Source: Pseudomonas grimontii
GTDB lineage: Bacteria; Pseudomonadota; Gammaproteobacteria; Pseudomonadales; Pseudomonadaceae
NCBI RefSeq assembly: GCF_007858185.1
Contig: NZ_VFES01000006.1
Location: 186,001-250,000, forward strand
Reading direction: 5' to 3'
Length of the DNA stretch: 64,000 nt
The notes under the pieces are model-generated. The model made no database searches. It saw only the letters and a program-made list of their open reading frames with translations, and had not been told where the DNA came from. The position numbers and the translations under genes were made by a program. Positions 46,590-53,570 of the stretch are shown here, one piece after another. Position 1 is the stretch's first letter. Each line of letters begins with the position of its first letter.

Positions 46590-47873
46590 TCAGAAGCCAA
46601 GCTTATCTCGCAGCCCGTAATACCAAGCCCCCAGTGCCGCAAACGGCGTGCGCAACAGTTGCCCGCCCGGGAATGGGTAGTGCGGCAGGTCGGCAAACGC
46701 ATCAAAACGCTCTGCCTGGCCCCTCAGCGCTTCCGCCAGCACCTTGCCCGCCAGGTGGGTGTACGTCACGCCATGGCCGCTGCAGCCCTGTGAGTAGTAG
46801 ATGTTGTCGCCCAGGCGACCGACCTGCGGCAAGCGCGACAGAGTCAGCAGGAAATTGCCGGTCCAGGCGTAGTCGATCTTCACATCCTTGAGTTGCGGGA
46901 AGGCCTTGAGCATTTTCGGGCGGATGATTGCTTCGATGTTCGCCGGGTCGCGCGCGCCATACACCACGCCGCCGCCGAAGATCAGGCGCTTGTCGCTGGT
47001 GAGGCGATAGTAGTCGAGCAGGTAGTTGCAGTCCTCTACGCAGTAATCCTGCGGCAGGAGGGTCTTGGCCAGTTCGTCCCCGAGTGGCGCCGTCGTGATC
47101 ACCTGAGTGCCACAGGGCATCGACTTGGCCGCCAACTCCGGTACCAGGTTACCCAGGTATGCATTGCCCGCGACGATGATGAACTTGGCCCTGACCTTGC
47201 CTTCGGCGGTGTGGACCACCGGGTTGGCGCCACGCTCGATGCGTACTGCCGCCGATTGTTCGTAGATCGTACCGCCCAGGGACTCCACGGCTGCGGCTTC
47301 ACCCAGCGCCAGGTTGAGTGGATGGATGTGGCCGCCACTCATGTCCAGCAGTCCGCCGACATAGTTGTCACAGGCCACTACCTCGCGAATACGACGCTCG
47401 TCCAGCAGCTCCAGCTGTGTATGGCCGTAGCGCTCCCACAAGCGTTTCTGCGACTCCAGGTGGCCCATGTGCTTGCTGTTGAGTGCTGCGAATACGCCAC
47501 CGTCCTTCAGATCGCATTGGATCTGGTATTTGGCGACCCGCTCGCGAATGATCCTGCCGCCCTCGAACGCCATCTGCCCCAGCAACTGTGCCTGCTGGGG
47601 GCCGACGCTGCGCTCGATCACGTCAATGTCGCGGCTGTAGCTGTTGACGATCTGCCCGCCATTGCGGCCCGATGCGCCAAAGCCCACCTTGGCGGCTTCC
47701 AGTACCGTCACGCGAAAACCGTTCTCCAGCAGAAACAGCGCGCTGGACAGGCCGGTATATCCGGCACCAATCACGCACACATCGGTTTCAACGTCGCCTT
47801 GCAACATTGGGCGCGGCGGAACGGCATTTGCGGAAGCGGCGTAATACGACTGGGGGTAGGGGGTGTTCGCCAT
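46590..47873 (-). CDS. FAD-dependent oxidoreductase, PuuB-like
   Basis: A 427-residue DAO-family flavoprotein. The FAD motif CVIGAGYTGLSSALFL is at about residues 33-48, with GFGASGRNGGQI at 64-75 and the C-terminal FAD contact SQGCSGHGVTYTHLAGK. The closest named family is gamma-glutamylputrescine oxidase (PuuB), which oxidises the amine during putrescine use, but pseudomonads have several paralogues, so the substrate is open. It is transcribed toward the tRNA operon. Confidence 0.8.
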   Translation of the reverse strand: MANTPYPQSYYAASANAVPPRPMLQGDVETDVCVIGAGYTGLSSALFLLENGFRVTVLEAAKVGFGASGRNGGQIVNSYSRDIDVIERSVGPQQAQLLGQMAFEGGRIIRERVAKYQIQCDLKDGGVFAALNSKHMGHLESQKRLWERYGHTQLELLDERRIREVVACDNYVGGLLDMSGGHIHPLNLALGEAAAVESLGGTIYEQSAAVRIERGANPVVHTAEGKVRAKFIIVAGNAYLGNLVPELAAKSMPCGTQVITTAPLGDELAKTLLPQDYCVEDCNYLLDYYRLTSDKRLIFGGGVVYGARDPANIEAIIRPKMLKAFPQLKDVKIDYAWTGNFLLTLSRLPQVGRLGDNIYYSQGCSGHGVTYTHLAGKVLAEALRGQAERFDAFADLPHYPFPGGQLLRTPFAALGAWYYGLRDKLGF

Positions 47874-48016
47874 CCTGGAACCTCTGTTTTATATTTTTTA
47901 CGAGTGCCCCGATCCTACCTGAGTTGAAAATTGCCTGCCAGCCACCCAAAAAAGTGCGGTGCACCGACTGCAAATAAATAATTCGCATATTCATAGGGTT
48001 AGCTGCAAAAAAGATG

Positions 48017-48044
48017 TTGACACCCCTTCGGAATTCCGTAGAAT
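48017..48044 (+). promoter_or_regulatory. Sigma-70 promoter of tRNA-Val(GAC)
   Basis: TTGACA (48017-48022), 16-bp spacer, TAGAAT (48039-48044), 13 bp before the tRNA. Confidence 0.7.
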
Positions 48045-48057
48045 GCCGCCTCACAGC

Positions 48058-48134
48058 AGGCACGTAGCTCAGTTGGTTAGAGCACCACCTTGACATGGTG
48101 GGGGTCGTTGGTTCGAGTCCAATCGCGCCTACCA
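48058..48134 (+). tRNA. tRNA-Val (anticodon GAC), integration site
   Basis: 77 nt from AGGCACG to CCA; anticodon stem CCACC/GGTGG with loop TTGACAT. Its acceptor stem has a mismatch: AGGCACG against CGCGCCT leaves A5 opposite C68. Its 3' half is the left copy of the element's 71-bp repeat. Confidence 0.93.
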
Positions 48135-48159
48135 AACAAAATCCGCTCTGCTGGGCGGT
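48089..48159 (+). repeat. attL: left 71-bp direct repeat
   Basis: Begins CTTGACATGGTGGGGGTCGT in the anticodon loop of tRNA-Val and ends CTGCTGGGCGGT. It is identical to 54604-54674; the sequences diverge at once on both sides. Confidence 0.95.
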
Positions 48160-48161
48160 GT

Positions 48162-48192
48162 GAAGGGGAATCCGAAAGGGTTCCCCTTTTTC
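48162..48192 (+). terminator. Terminator carried by the element after the tRNA
   Basis: GAAGGGGAA-tccgaaag-GGTTCCCCTTTTT follows attL. The host terminator that presumably belonged to this tRNA is displaced to the far side of attR (54677-54710, GGGCTCATCGAAAGGTGGGCCC then TTTTTT). Confidence 0.7.
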
Positions 48193-48207
48193 TTTGCCTA
48201 AGAAAAC

Positions 48208-48330
48208 GTTCACAAATTATAGGCTTCGTTCACACAAGGCAATGTGAACGTGGATTCATGCCTGCCTCTGTTCACACTCAGATTTGTGAACGACTCTACC
48301 TAACCCATTGATATGCATGGCTCGTTCACT
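48208..48330. promoter_or_regulatory. GTTCACA motif array
   Basis: GTTCAC[AT] occurs on the plus strand at 48208, 48228, 48270 and 48324, and as TGTGAAC at 48243 and 48285. Two pairs form palindromes, GTTCACA-8 bp-TGTGAAC and GTTCACA-8 bp-TGTGAAC. The position 50-170 bp inside attL fits integrase/excisionase arm sites or replication iterons. Confidence 0.6.
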
Positions 48331-48402
48331 ATCTTGTCTAGGTGGTGGTACGTTCGCAAGCTCACTCCCTTGCCCGTTGCTCGTGCCTCGCAAGGGCAGG
48401 CT

Positions 48403-48438
48403 TCTAACCAACTGAGCTACGTGCCTGCTGTGAGGCGG
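48403..48438 (-). repeat. Inverted copy of the tRNA-Val 5' half
   Basis: 36 bp that are the exact reverse complement of 48046-48081, that is, 12 bp of tRNA leader plus the first 24 bases of the tRNA (acceptor strand and D arm). Sequence on either side does not match. Confidence 0.9.
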
Positions 48439-48531
48439 GTACGCCTGTCGGCCACGCTCAACACCCTACGCTCTGTGGTGAATCCTGCACGCTCTGTGTG
48501 CTGCTGTAGGGCTGGCGGGGGCGTCTCTCTA

Positions 48532-48559
48532 GGGGTGGGGCAGGGGGTGTGGGGTGGGG
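48532..48559 (+). other. G-quadruplex motif
   Basis: Five G tracts of 4-5 bases (48532-48535, 48537-48540, 48543-48547, 48551-48554, 48556-48559) with loops T, CA, TGT and T, a canonical short-loop quadruplex sequence about 100 bp before the first cargo gene. Confidence 0.75.
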
Positions 48560-48656
48560 TGCTTATATATGCAATGTCGCTAATGAATTTCTAGGAAAAA
48601 TTCTATACGTCTCTCCCGCTGCTATAGTGTCAATACGCTATGTGCGAGGGGAAGCA

Positions 48657-49112
48657 ATGTCTGAGTACAATTTGACGAGAGAGATACTCGCGCTATCTCA
48701 ATCCACCTCATGGGATGAAGCTAAGCGTGAATGGGCGCTTCACAATATTTATGAGGCGGATGAATTTGAGACTTGCTTGTGCGGTCATTATCCGATTAAA
48801 GAAGTCTGTGTACTTCAAAACAAGAAAAATCGAAGCATGGCTACGGTAGGGAACTGCTGTGTTAAAAAATTTATTGGCTTACCCTCAGATCTGATTTTTC
48901 AGGCAGTGAAACGTGTTCGAAAGGATGAGAGTAAGTCGCTAAATTTTGAAGCGATTACTCATGCATATACAAGAGGCTGGATAAATGAGTGGGAGTATAA
49001 ATTTTCAATTGATACGATGAGCAAGAGAAAGCTTTCTGATAGACAGCTTGAGACACGCATGAAAGTTAATGAGAAAATGCTTAATAATATGAAGAAAAAT
49101 CCAAGCGCTTGA
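48657..49112 (+). CDS. Element cargo protein with Cys/His motif, 151 aa
   Basis: A 151-residue soluble protein (MSEYNLTREILALSQSTSWDE...). A compact metal-site-like motif reads CLCGHYPIKEVCVLQNKKN then VGNCCVKKF (about residues 40-75), with five cysteines and one histidine. I have met this CxCGH...C...GNCC pattern in small hypothetical proteins of integrated elements but know no function. The rest is helical and basic. GAGGGG lies 6 bp before ATG 48657. It is the only cargo gene, with the 54-residue gene that follows, transcribed rightward. Confidence 0.75.
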   Translation: MSEYNLTREILALSQSTSWDEAKREWALHNIYEADEFETCLCGHYPIKEVCVLQNKKNRSMATVGNCCVKKFIGLPSDLIFQAVKRVRKDESKSLNFEAITHAYTRGWINEWEYKFSIDTMSKRKLSDRQLETRMKVNEKMLNNMKKNPSA

Positions 49113-49135
49113 TTGCCTCGATAGAAGGGTGAGTT

Positions 49136-49300
49136 ATGAGATGGATTGCAGCTTCAATTGTATGCTCCGCTTTGATTCTCTCATACGCTATCAGCATGCC
49201 TTTTCGTGACTGCGTGGCTGGCTATGTGACCCAAGCAAAATCCGACGATGATACGACGCGTGCATTGGCTGCGATGACCTGCCAAGTTCGGCGAGGCTAG
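49136..49300 (+). CDS. Small membrane or secreted protein, 54 aa
   Basis: A 54-residue peptide too short for most gene callers. AAGGGTGAGTT precedes ATG 49136. Residues 4-20 (IAASIVCSALILSYAIS) are a signal or membrane segment, followed by PFRDCVAGYVTQAKSDD and a tail with CQVRRG. It starts 24 bp after the cysteine-motif gene and is probably co-transcribed. Function unknown. Confidence 0.6.
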   Translation: MRWIAASIVCSALILSYAISMPFRDCVAGYVTQAKSDDDTTRALAAMTCQVRRG

Positions 49301-49750
49301 GGCTTGACGCTACTCACTGCACGGCGTATATCAGTAGCTGTGCAAACGGGCCTTGCGTAAGCTGAACTGTATGTCCCTGACTTTGAGGGGCGCGAATGTG
49401 TAAGTAGCGGTAGGGCGAACCTTCAATGGTGTAGTTCTATCAGGAACGCACAGTCGGTCGCATCGAGACTATAAGCGATGGGAGTAGCCACGCTCAGACG
49501 TGGAACGCTCACCCCTTCTGGCGTGGTTAGGAGGGCAGGTGACTGGTAGCTGAACTATCAGGCGTAGAGGGCGTTAGCCCCTATGAAGAACGGCCAGTGT
49601 GGTAACGCATTGAGCACCCCTGAGGGGCATCTAGGTAAGCCTAGAATCTGAGCATCACGCTCTACCTGCCCTTGCTATGTCCAGTGCCCACTGTTTTAAA
49701 TTGAACGCTAGCTTCTATGATCAATGCACTCATCTCGTCTTAATAAATAA
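49301..49750. ncRNA. Candidate large structured RNA (or DNA structure)
   Basis: 450 bp with no ORF between convergent genes. Many perfect local stems are visible: 49309-49314/49333-49338, 49461-49465/49476-49480, 49488-49492/49499-49503. An 8-bp helix 49533-49540/49664-49671 (GGGCAGGT/ACCTGCCC) encloses at least four hairpins: 49543-49549/49555-49561, 49565-49572/49577-49583, 49617-49620/49624-49627 and 49631-49635/49640-49644. Orientation is uncertain. It does not match a known class I can name; no intron or ribozyme core was found. Confidence 0.55.
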
Positions 49751-50107
49751 TTATCTTGGTTTGCTGTCTACGAGCTTCATTCGTCGAATATCTGCGTCGT
49801 ATTCTTCCTGAATGCGTTTGTCGATAGCAATTTCACGCTCAACCTCTAATTTGCGTGGGCGTCCTACAGGTCTTACGCCACCAGTTACCTTTAACATCTC
49901 CTTAACGGCAGCAATATTTCCATTGACTAGCTCCTGTTTCAATATCTCAATTGATTTGTCATGCCAATAGATACGGTGTTCCTCTTTCCATCCTTGTTCT
50001 TCTGCGTAAGTGTCAAGCGTAATCATGCTGACGCCTAAACGCTTAGCTAGTGCGCAATGTGAGTTTGTCTCAATGTATTCTGTCTTGTCTTTATCTGTTA
50101 GGTTCAT
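49751..50107 (-). CDS. Terminase-small-subunit-like protein
   Basis: A 118-residue protein with an N-terminal helix-turn-helix (CALAKRLGVSMITLDTYAEEQ, about residues 18-38), a helical centre (EILKQELVNGNIAAVKEMLKV) and the C-terminal motif GVRPVGRPRKLEVEREIAI then RIQEEYDADIRRMK. The GRP-K-E acidic tail and size resemble small DNA-packaging or HTH proteins of tailed phages. Phage satellites often carry their own small terminase to redirect packaging. This is a resemblance by eye only. It is the last gene of the leftward set. Confidence 0.5.
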   Translation of the reverse strand: MNLTDKDKTEYIETNSHCALAKRLGVSMITLDTYAEEQGWKEEHRIYWHDKSIEILKQELVNGNIAAVKEMLKVTGGVRPVGRPRKLEVEREIAIDKRIQEEYDADIRRMKLVDSKPR

Positions 50108-50135
50108 TACTTGTCTCTGTTTTTAATTATGGTTG

Positions 50136-50360
50136 TTAGAGTTGATGAGTAGCGGGCGCTCTCTCAATTTCCTCTAGTGAACATCTTGATAGATAGCCTA
50201 CTGCTTGAAGAGAGAGGCCATGATTATATGAGATGTCATACAGCGCTTGGTGGTCCTCACGCTTAGCAATAATCTCTTTGGCTAAACCCCTTCGTATGGT
50301 GATGCTATGAATTACGAAAGAGGTTAGATCAGGTATTCTAATATTATCATTGTCTGACAT
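50136..50360 (-). CDS. Small HTH-like protein, 74 aa
   Basis: A 74-residue protein from ATG 50360 (MSDNDNIRIPDLTSFVIHS...), preceded by CAGGACA. SLQAVGYLSRCSLEEIERA near the end could be a DNA-recognition helix. I start here rather than at 50549, because the upstream part of that long reading is hydrophobic nonsense within a folded non-coding segment. Function unknown; 28 bp before the terminase-like gene. Confidence 0.55.
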   Translation of the reverse strand: MSDNDNIRIPDLTSFVIHSITIRRGLAKEIIAKREDHQALYDISYNHGLSLQAVGYLSRCSLEEIERAPATHQL

Positions 50361-50733
50361 TGTGTTGTCCTGGGTAAGTTGTCTTAACGTCACTGCGTGA
50401 CAGAGGCAAAAGCAAAAGCACGCCACGGAGTGGCATACGCATAAAGAAAGGATCAAGAGCGATACATTGGTAGGTGCTCTGCTTTTGATTTTATCTTTTA
50501 ATGCGTGCTCTTTGTCGGCTATGCCGACGTTGCTTTTGCTTCTAAGCATAAGATTGGTAGTCTTGTATGCTTTAAAAGATCAAAAACCCTTAAAGGTCTT
50601 TAAGAGAAAATGATCTCAGTATTGACGCCGTTGATCTATGGTATATCTATATCTTTAGGGGAGCCCCTCTACAGGCCACGTAATACAAGGGGGTTTAGCG
50701 ATTTGGTGACAAAGAAATGAGCTTTTCTTGTCA
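50361..50733. other. Second structured non-coding segment of the element
   Basis: 373 bp without a gene. Short perfect hairpins with 3-base loops: GTCAC-tgc-GTGAC (50389-50401), GCCAC-gga-GTGGC (50422-50434), GTCGGC-tat-GCCGAC (50514-50528). These sit in a larger fold: GCAAAAGCAA (50406-50415) pairs with TTGCTTTTGC (50530-50539), AGCACGC (50417-50423) with GCGTGCT (50503-50509), AGAGC (50456-50460) with GCTCT (50476-50480). AGGGG-ag-CCCCT lies near 50657. It may be a leader of the small gene, a non-coding RNA, or a replication origin. Confidence 0.5.
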
Positions 50734-51984
50734 CTAAATTTCTAGCCAGTTTTCTAGCATGGTTTTCATTCGCTCACTAGCAACCAAGATGCTCATAGGG
50801 TTGTGAGTTCTTATCGACCCTCTGAAGATGAATTGAAGCATGTAGCCTAGTGCATATTTCTCAGCGTCAATCTCAATGTCCAAGGTCTTATAATGTTGAA
50901 CTATTGAGACGTTCGGGTAGACGTTGTACGCGTATATGCAATTGGTCCTGTCTGCAAAATCGTTGGTTGCTCTAGTGTTCCAAGGAACGAATGTCCTGTG
51001 TTTGGAGCCGTCTTTATTATCTAGGTCAGTCTGCCAGCGCTTATGAGTCATAACCTTTAATTGTTGGTACGGTGTGGAGCCTATTGGTGCCGTCCAGAAG
51101 TATGCACCCTTCGGCATACTCTTCTGTCTAGCATTCTCTAGGCTCGCACCAAGAACTTTCAGTGACTCACTGTCAGCATTTTCAAACCATGAGTAAGAGA
51201 ATGTATGTGGTGCATACATACCTCTGTCATCTCTCTGTATCTCTAGCACCTTCTTGGGCGTATTGATAATGCTGAGCTTGGACTTGATAATGCGCTTGAT
51301 CTCCTCCTCTGAGCGTAGTCCTTCTGGGTAGTAGGGCGTGTAGCTCAGCTTGTTAACTTTCAGCCATGCAGCCATTAAGCTACCCTCAAAAAGGTAGGTT
51401 AGAATGGTAGCGGTCTTGGCAGCATCAATGACGCAAGGAGGTGTTCGAGCAATGAAGATACTATCTCCATATAACCATAGAGAGCCTATATCGCATTTGT
51501 TCTTCACTGAAAGGTCACGGCCTTTATAGTTTGGATACTTTATGTGATTCCATTCTACCTTGCCGCTTTCAGCAATGTTAATCATGCCAGCCTCGGCGAG
51601 TGCTGTAATGTCTTGAGGGTGGTACTCTTTCCAGACTTCAATCATGTCCATCGTTTCATCAATGATTAAGTGGTAGCCATTCTCATAGATGATTTGTACT
51701 GTGTCCTTATCAATGTCCTCGAATAGCGCATGGGTGCATGCAATATTGTGTCCGGCAGTGAGAAGGTTTTTGAGGTGTGAAGCCTTGCTAAGTGAACTCG
51801 TACCAGGAGCCTTGAAGTCTAGTGCGGGGAGTTCTAGTTGGATGCGCCCTTTGGTTTTCCCGTCACCCACTTCGCTAAGGTAGGGAGATACGAATAGCCA
51901 GCGCTTATCTGAGTTTGTGCGGATATGGTCGAATACCCAAGTGGTTTTTCCTGCCCCACATATTGCGTCAACTACTCTTATCAA
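50734..51984 (-). CDS. P-loop ATPase, SF2 helicase-like
   Basis: A 416-residue protein. Walker A is GAGKTT (residues 11-16), a Walker B-like box is LIIDETMD (about 107-114), and QFIFRGSIRTHNP (about 385-397) resembles the arginine motif VI of superfamily 2 helicases. No nuclease or primase signature is visible. It starts at TTG 51984 with GGAG 7 bp upstream. It is probably the replication or DNA-processing protein of the element; similarity is by motif only. Confidence 0.6.
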   Translation of the reverse strand: MIRVVDAICGAGKTTWVFDHIRTNSDKRWLFVSPYLSEVGDGKTKGRIQLELPALDFKAPGTSSLSKASHLKNLLTAGHNIACTHALFEDIDKDTVQIIYENGYHLIIDETMDMIEVWKEYHPQDITALAEAGMINIAESGKVEWNHIKYPNYKGRDLSVKNKCDIGSLWLYGDSIFIARTPPCVIDAAKTATILTYLFEGSLMAAWLKVNKLSYTPYYPEGLRSEEEIKRIIKSKLSIINTPKKVLEIQRDDRGMYAPHTFSYSWFENADSESLKVLGASLENARQKSMPKGAYFWTAPIGSTPYQQLKVMTHKRWQTDLDNKDGSKHRTFVPWNTRATNDFADRTNCIYAYNVYPNVSIVQHYKTLDIEIDAEKYALGYMLQFIFRGSIRTHNPMSILVASERMKTMLENWLEI

Positions 51985-52079
51985 TAGGTAGCTCCGATTG
52001 TTGTTTTTGTAATTGTCTTGTGTTGTCGGTGCGGTAGATGTGTGTGGCTAGATGTTTATATTTTTAAATGTCCCATGGG

Positions 52080-52370
52080 TTACTTGGGTTCAATCAGTTT
52101 CCCTTCTGTGATTAAGTTATCTATCGTTCTGGTAATATGTCGAGCGTCTGTGAAGGTTCCTTCAAGCTCTACAGGGAGCGAGCTGTTACCATGAACGGAC
52201 AGCACCTGATATGAGCCATATTGAGTCATACCATACTCACTCCCTTTGTAGTCCCTAATGCCTGAGATGAGTTTGTTCTTTTGCTCAATGCTACAGTCGA
52301 TAGCGCCTAGCGCTGAGCGACGTTGTTCTAGCACTTTAATTTCTGCTGGTGTTAGGTCTACTGCTTTCAT
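52080..52370 (-). CDS. Unrecognised element protein, 96 aa
   Basis: A 96-residue soluble protein (MKAVDLTPAEIKVLEQRRSAL...). The first third is helical, the second is strand-rich (YGMTQYGSYQVLSVHGNSSL), and the end THITRTIDNLITEGKLI-like segment could be a winged-helix arm. It starts 2 bp after the preceding gene's stop. Function unknown. Confidence 0.6.
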   Translation of the reverse strand: MKAVDLTPAEIKVLEQRRSALGAIDCSIEQKNKLISGIRDYKGSEYGMTQYGSYQVLSVHGNSSLPVELEGTFTDARHITRTIDNLITEGKLIEPK

Positions 52371-52372
52371 GG

Positions 52373-52780
52373 TTATTCTCCTTGATTATACATTGCGCGA
52401 ATGGCTGCCATCAGTTCCGCTTGCTCTTTCTGGGTTGCACCAGTGAGGACGGATTTAGTGGTGCCTGTAATATTTCCAAACGCATCACGTTGGACAATGC
52501 TTTGCTTGGCCTGCTGAGCGGATGAGTTATATGCTGTGTCCAAGTCAGTAAGCTGTCGAACAAGAGGGTCTGCTTTATAAAGCTCGTCTCGTACCTTCTG
52601 CTTAGATGCCTTCCACTGTGCTAACGCATCCTTAGAGGAAGTCAATGGATTACCTCTAGGTGCGGGAGGTTCTTCGACTAGCTGATAGCCCCGTTCGATA
52701 AGGTCTGTTAGGACTGCCATTGAGGTATTACCTGTCTGACGTGCGAGTTCGTTGATTTCTGTCATGGTTATTGTGTTCAT
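52373..52780 (-). CDS. Unrecognised element protein, 135 aa
   Basis: A 135-residue helical protein (MNTITMTEINELARQTGNTS...). The first 30 residues look like an HTH (ELARQTGNTSMAVLTDLIERG), followed by a Pro-rich joint and two helices. Its ATG overlaps the preceding stop (TAATG). Function unknown; a DNA-binding role is possible. Confidence 0.6.
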   Translation of the reverse strand: MNTITMTEINELARQTGNTSMAVLTDLIERGYQLVEEPPAPRGNPLTSSKDALAQWKASKQKVRDELYKADPLVRQLTDLDTAYNSSAQQAKQSIVQRDAFGNITGTTKSVLTGATQKEQAELMAAIRAMYNQGE

Positions 52781-53055
52781 TAGTCATACTCCAGCGGGAT
52801 TGTTTTAAATTGATTGCGATATGAAGACCCAAGTCTTACCTTTCGGATGACTATGAGTTCATGCTTTACTAGATATTGAATTACTTTGCTGCATGCGCTA
52901 GGTGACTTGCCTGTCGCTGAAGAAAACTCTGTGAGAGAAATTTCACACCAGCGTGCGCCATCGTTGCTATTATTTCTGATCATCAAGTACATGAGCTTTC
53001 GGTCAGTTGTGTTAAGGCTCATGGCTTTACTTTCTATGATTTTTTCGATTTCCAT
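52780..53055 (-). CDS. Winged-helix protein, 91 aa
   Basis: A 91-residue protein with a MarR/replication-initiator style winged helix: TTDRKLMYLMIRN, then ISLTEFSSATGKSPSACSKV as helix-turn-helix, then LVKHELIVIRKVRLGSSYRN as wing. It is the first gene of the leftward set and directly faces the 63-bp repeats, so it may bind them as regulator or iteron-binding initiator (inference). Confidence 0.65.
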   Translation of the reverse strand: MEIEKIIESKAMSLNTTDRKLMYLMIRNNSNDGARWCEISLTEFSSATGKSPSACSKVIQYLVKHELIVIRKVRLGSSYRNQFKTIPLEYD

Positions 53056-53570
53056 TATTGTCCTCTCTTTAGATTCCTCTTCAGCTGTGTTGTTTTGGAA
53101 AGCTCATCGCCCAGGCAATAAAAAAGACCGCAACCTACTGACTCTGTGTAAGCAGTGTGAGGAAGCAATCTTTATGCTGGTATAAGCTATACTGGTTTTT
53201 CGAGGTAAAGGTCTACAAGGCGTGACTTAAATAGTTTAGAAAATTGCTTTCTATACCTATCTATACTCGTTTCTGAGAGAAAATAGGACAGCGCTTTTTA
53301 AAATAATTTGTAGTCCTCTACGTATATACTTGTTTTTGAGGGAAAAGGGGACAACGATTGCGAAAATAATTTCAGTTCCTATACGTATATACTTAAATCT
53401 AAGTGAAAACTCTACACGGATTCTCGAAAATAATGTCTATCCGTAACTCCCATGCACACCCATTCCTTTACTCGTTGCCACTGTAAGCCCCTATGAGGGG
53501 CTACAGGCTTACATGGCTATATGGGTGGCAGTCGATTGCCTATCGTTGTTCCTGTGCGCTCACAAGTGGC
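53056..53570. promoter_or_regulatory. Control region with 63-bp direct repeats
   Basis: 515 bp without a gene, between the integrase stop and the start of the leftward set. AAAATAATTT-type units begin at about 53240, 53300, 53363 and 53427 (periods 60, 63, 64). Full units share CTCTACGTATATACTT or CTATACGTATATACTT, then a GAG-GAAAA-ACA segment. They may be iterons, repressor operators or integrase arm sites. The rest shows only short palindromic words. Confidence 0.6.

Larger units (their letters stand above)
48160..48656. other. Left non-coding arm of the element
   Basis: 497 bp without a gene: a terminator, a GTTCACA array (48208-48330), a hairpin CCCTTGC/GCAAGGG (48367-48396), an inverted tRNA-Val 5' half (48403-48438), a G-rich motif (48532-48559) and the probable promoter of the first cargo gene. 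Each is listed separately. Confidence 0.8.

Noticed and set aside
49301..49750. Group I or group II intron
   Set aside because: No domain V-like hairpin, no recognisable P/Q/R/S core, no maturase or homing endonuclease gene, and it does not interrupt a gene.
50361..50549. N-terminal extension of the small HTH-like protein (137-residue reading)
   Set aside because: It runs through the folded non-coding segment and gives a hydrophobic, Cys-rich stretch; ATG 50360 has a ribosome binding site.
53240..53450. Repeats as a CRISPR array
   Set aside because: Only about four units, repeats not constant, units lack uniform unique spacers, and no cas genes are near.
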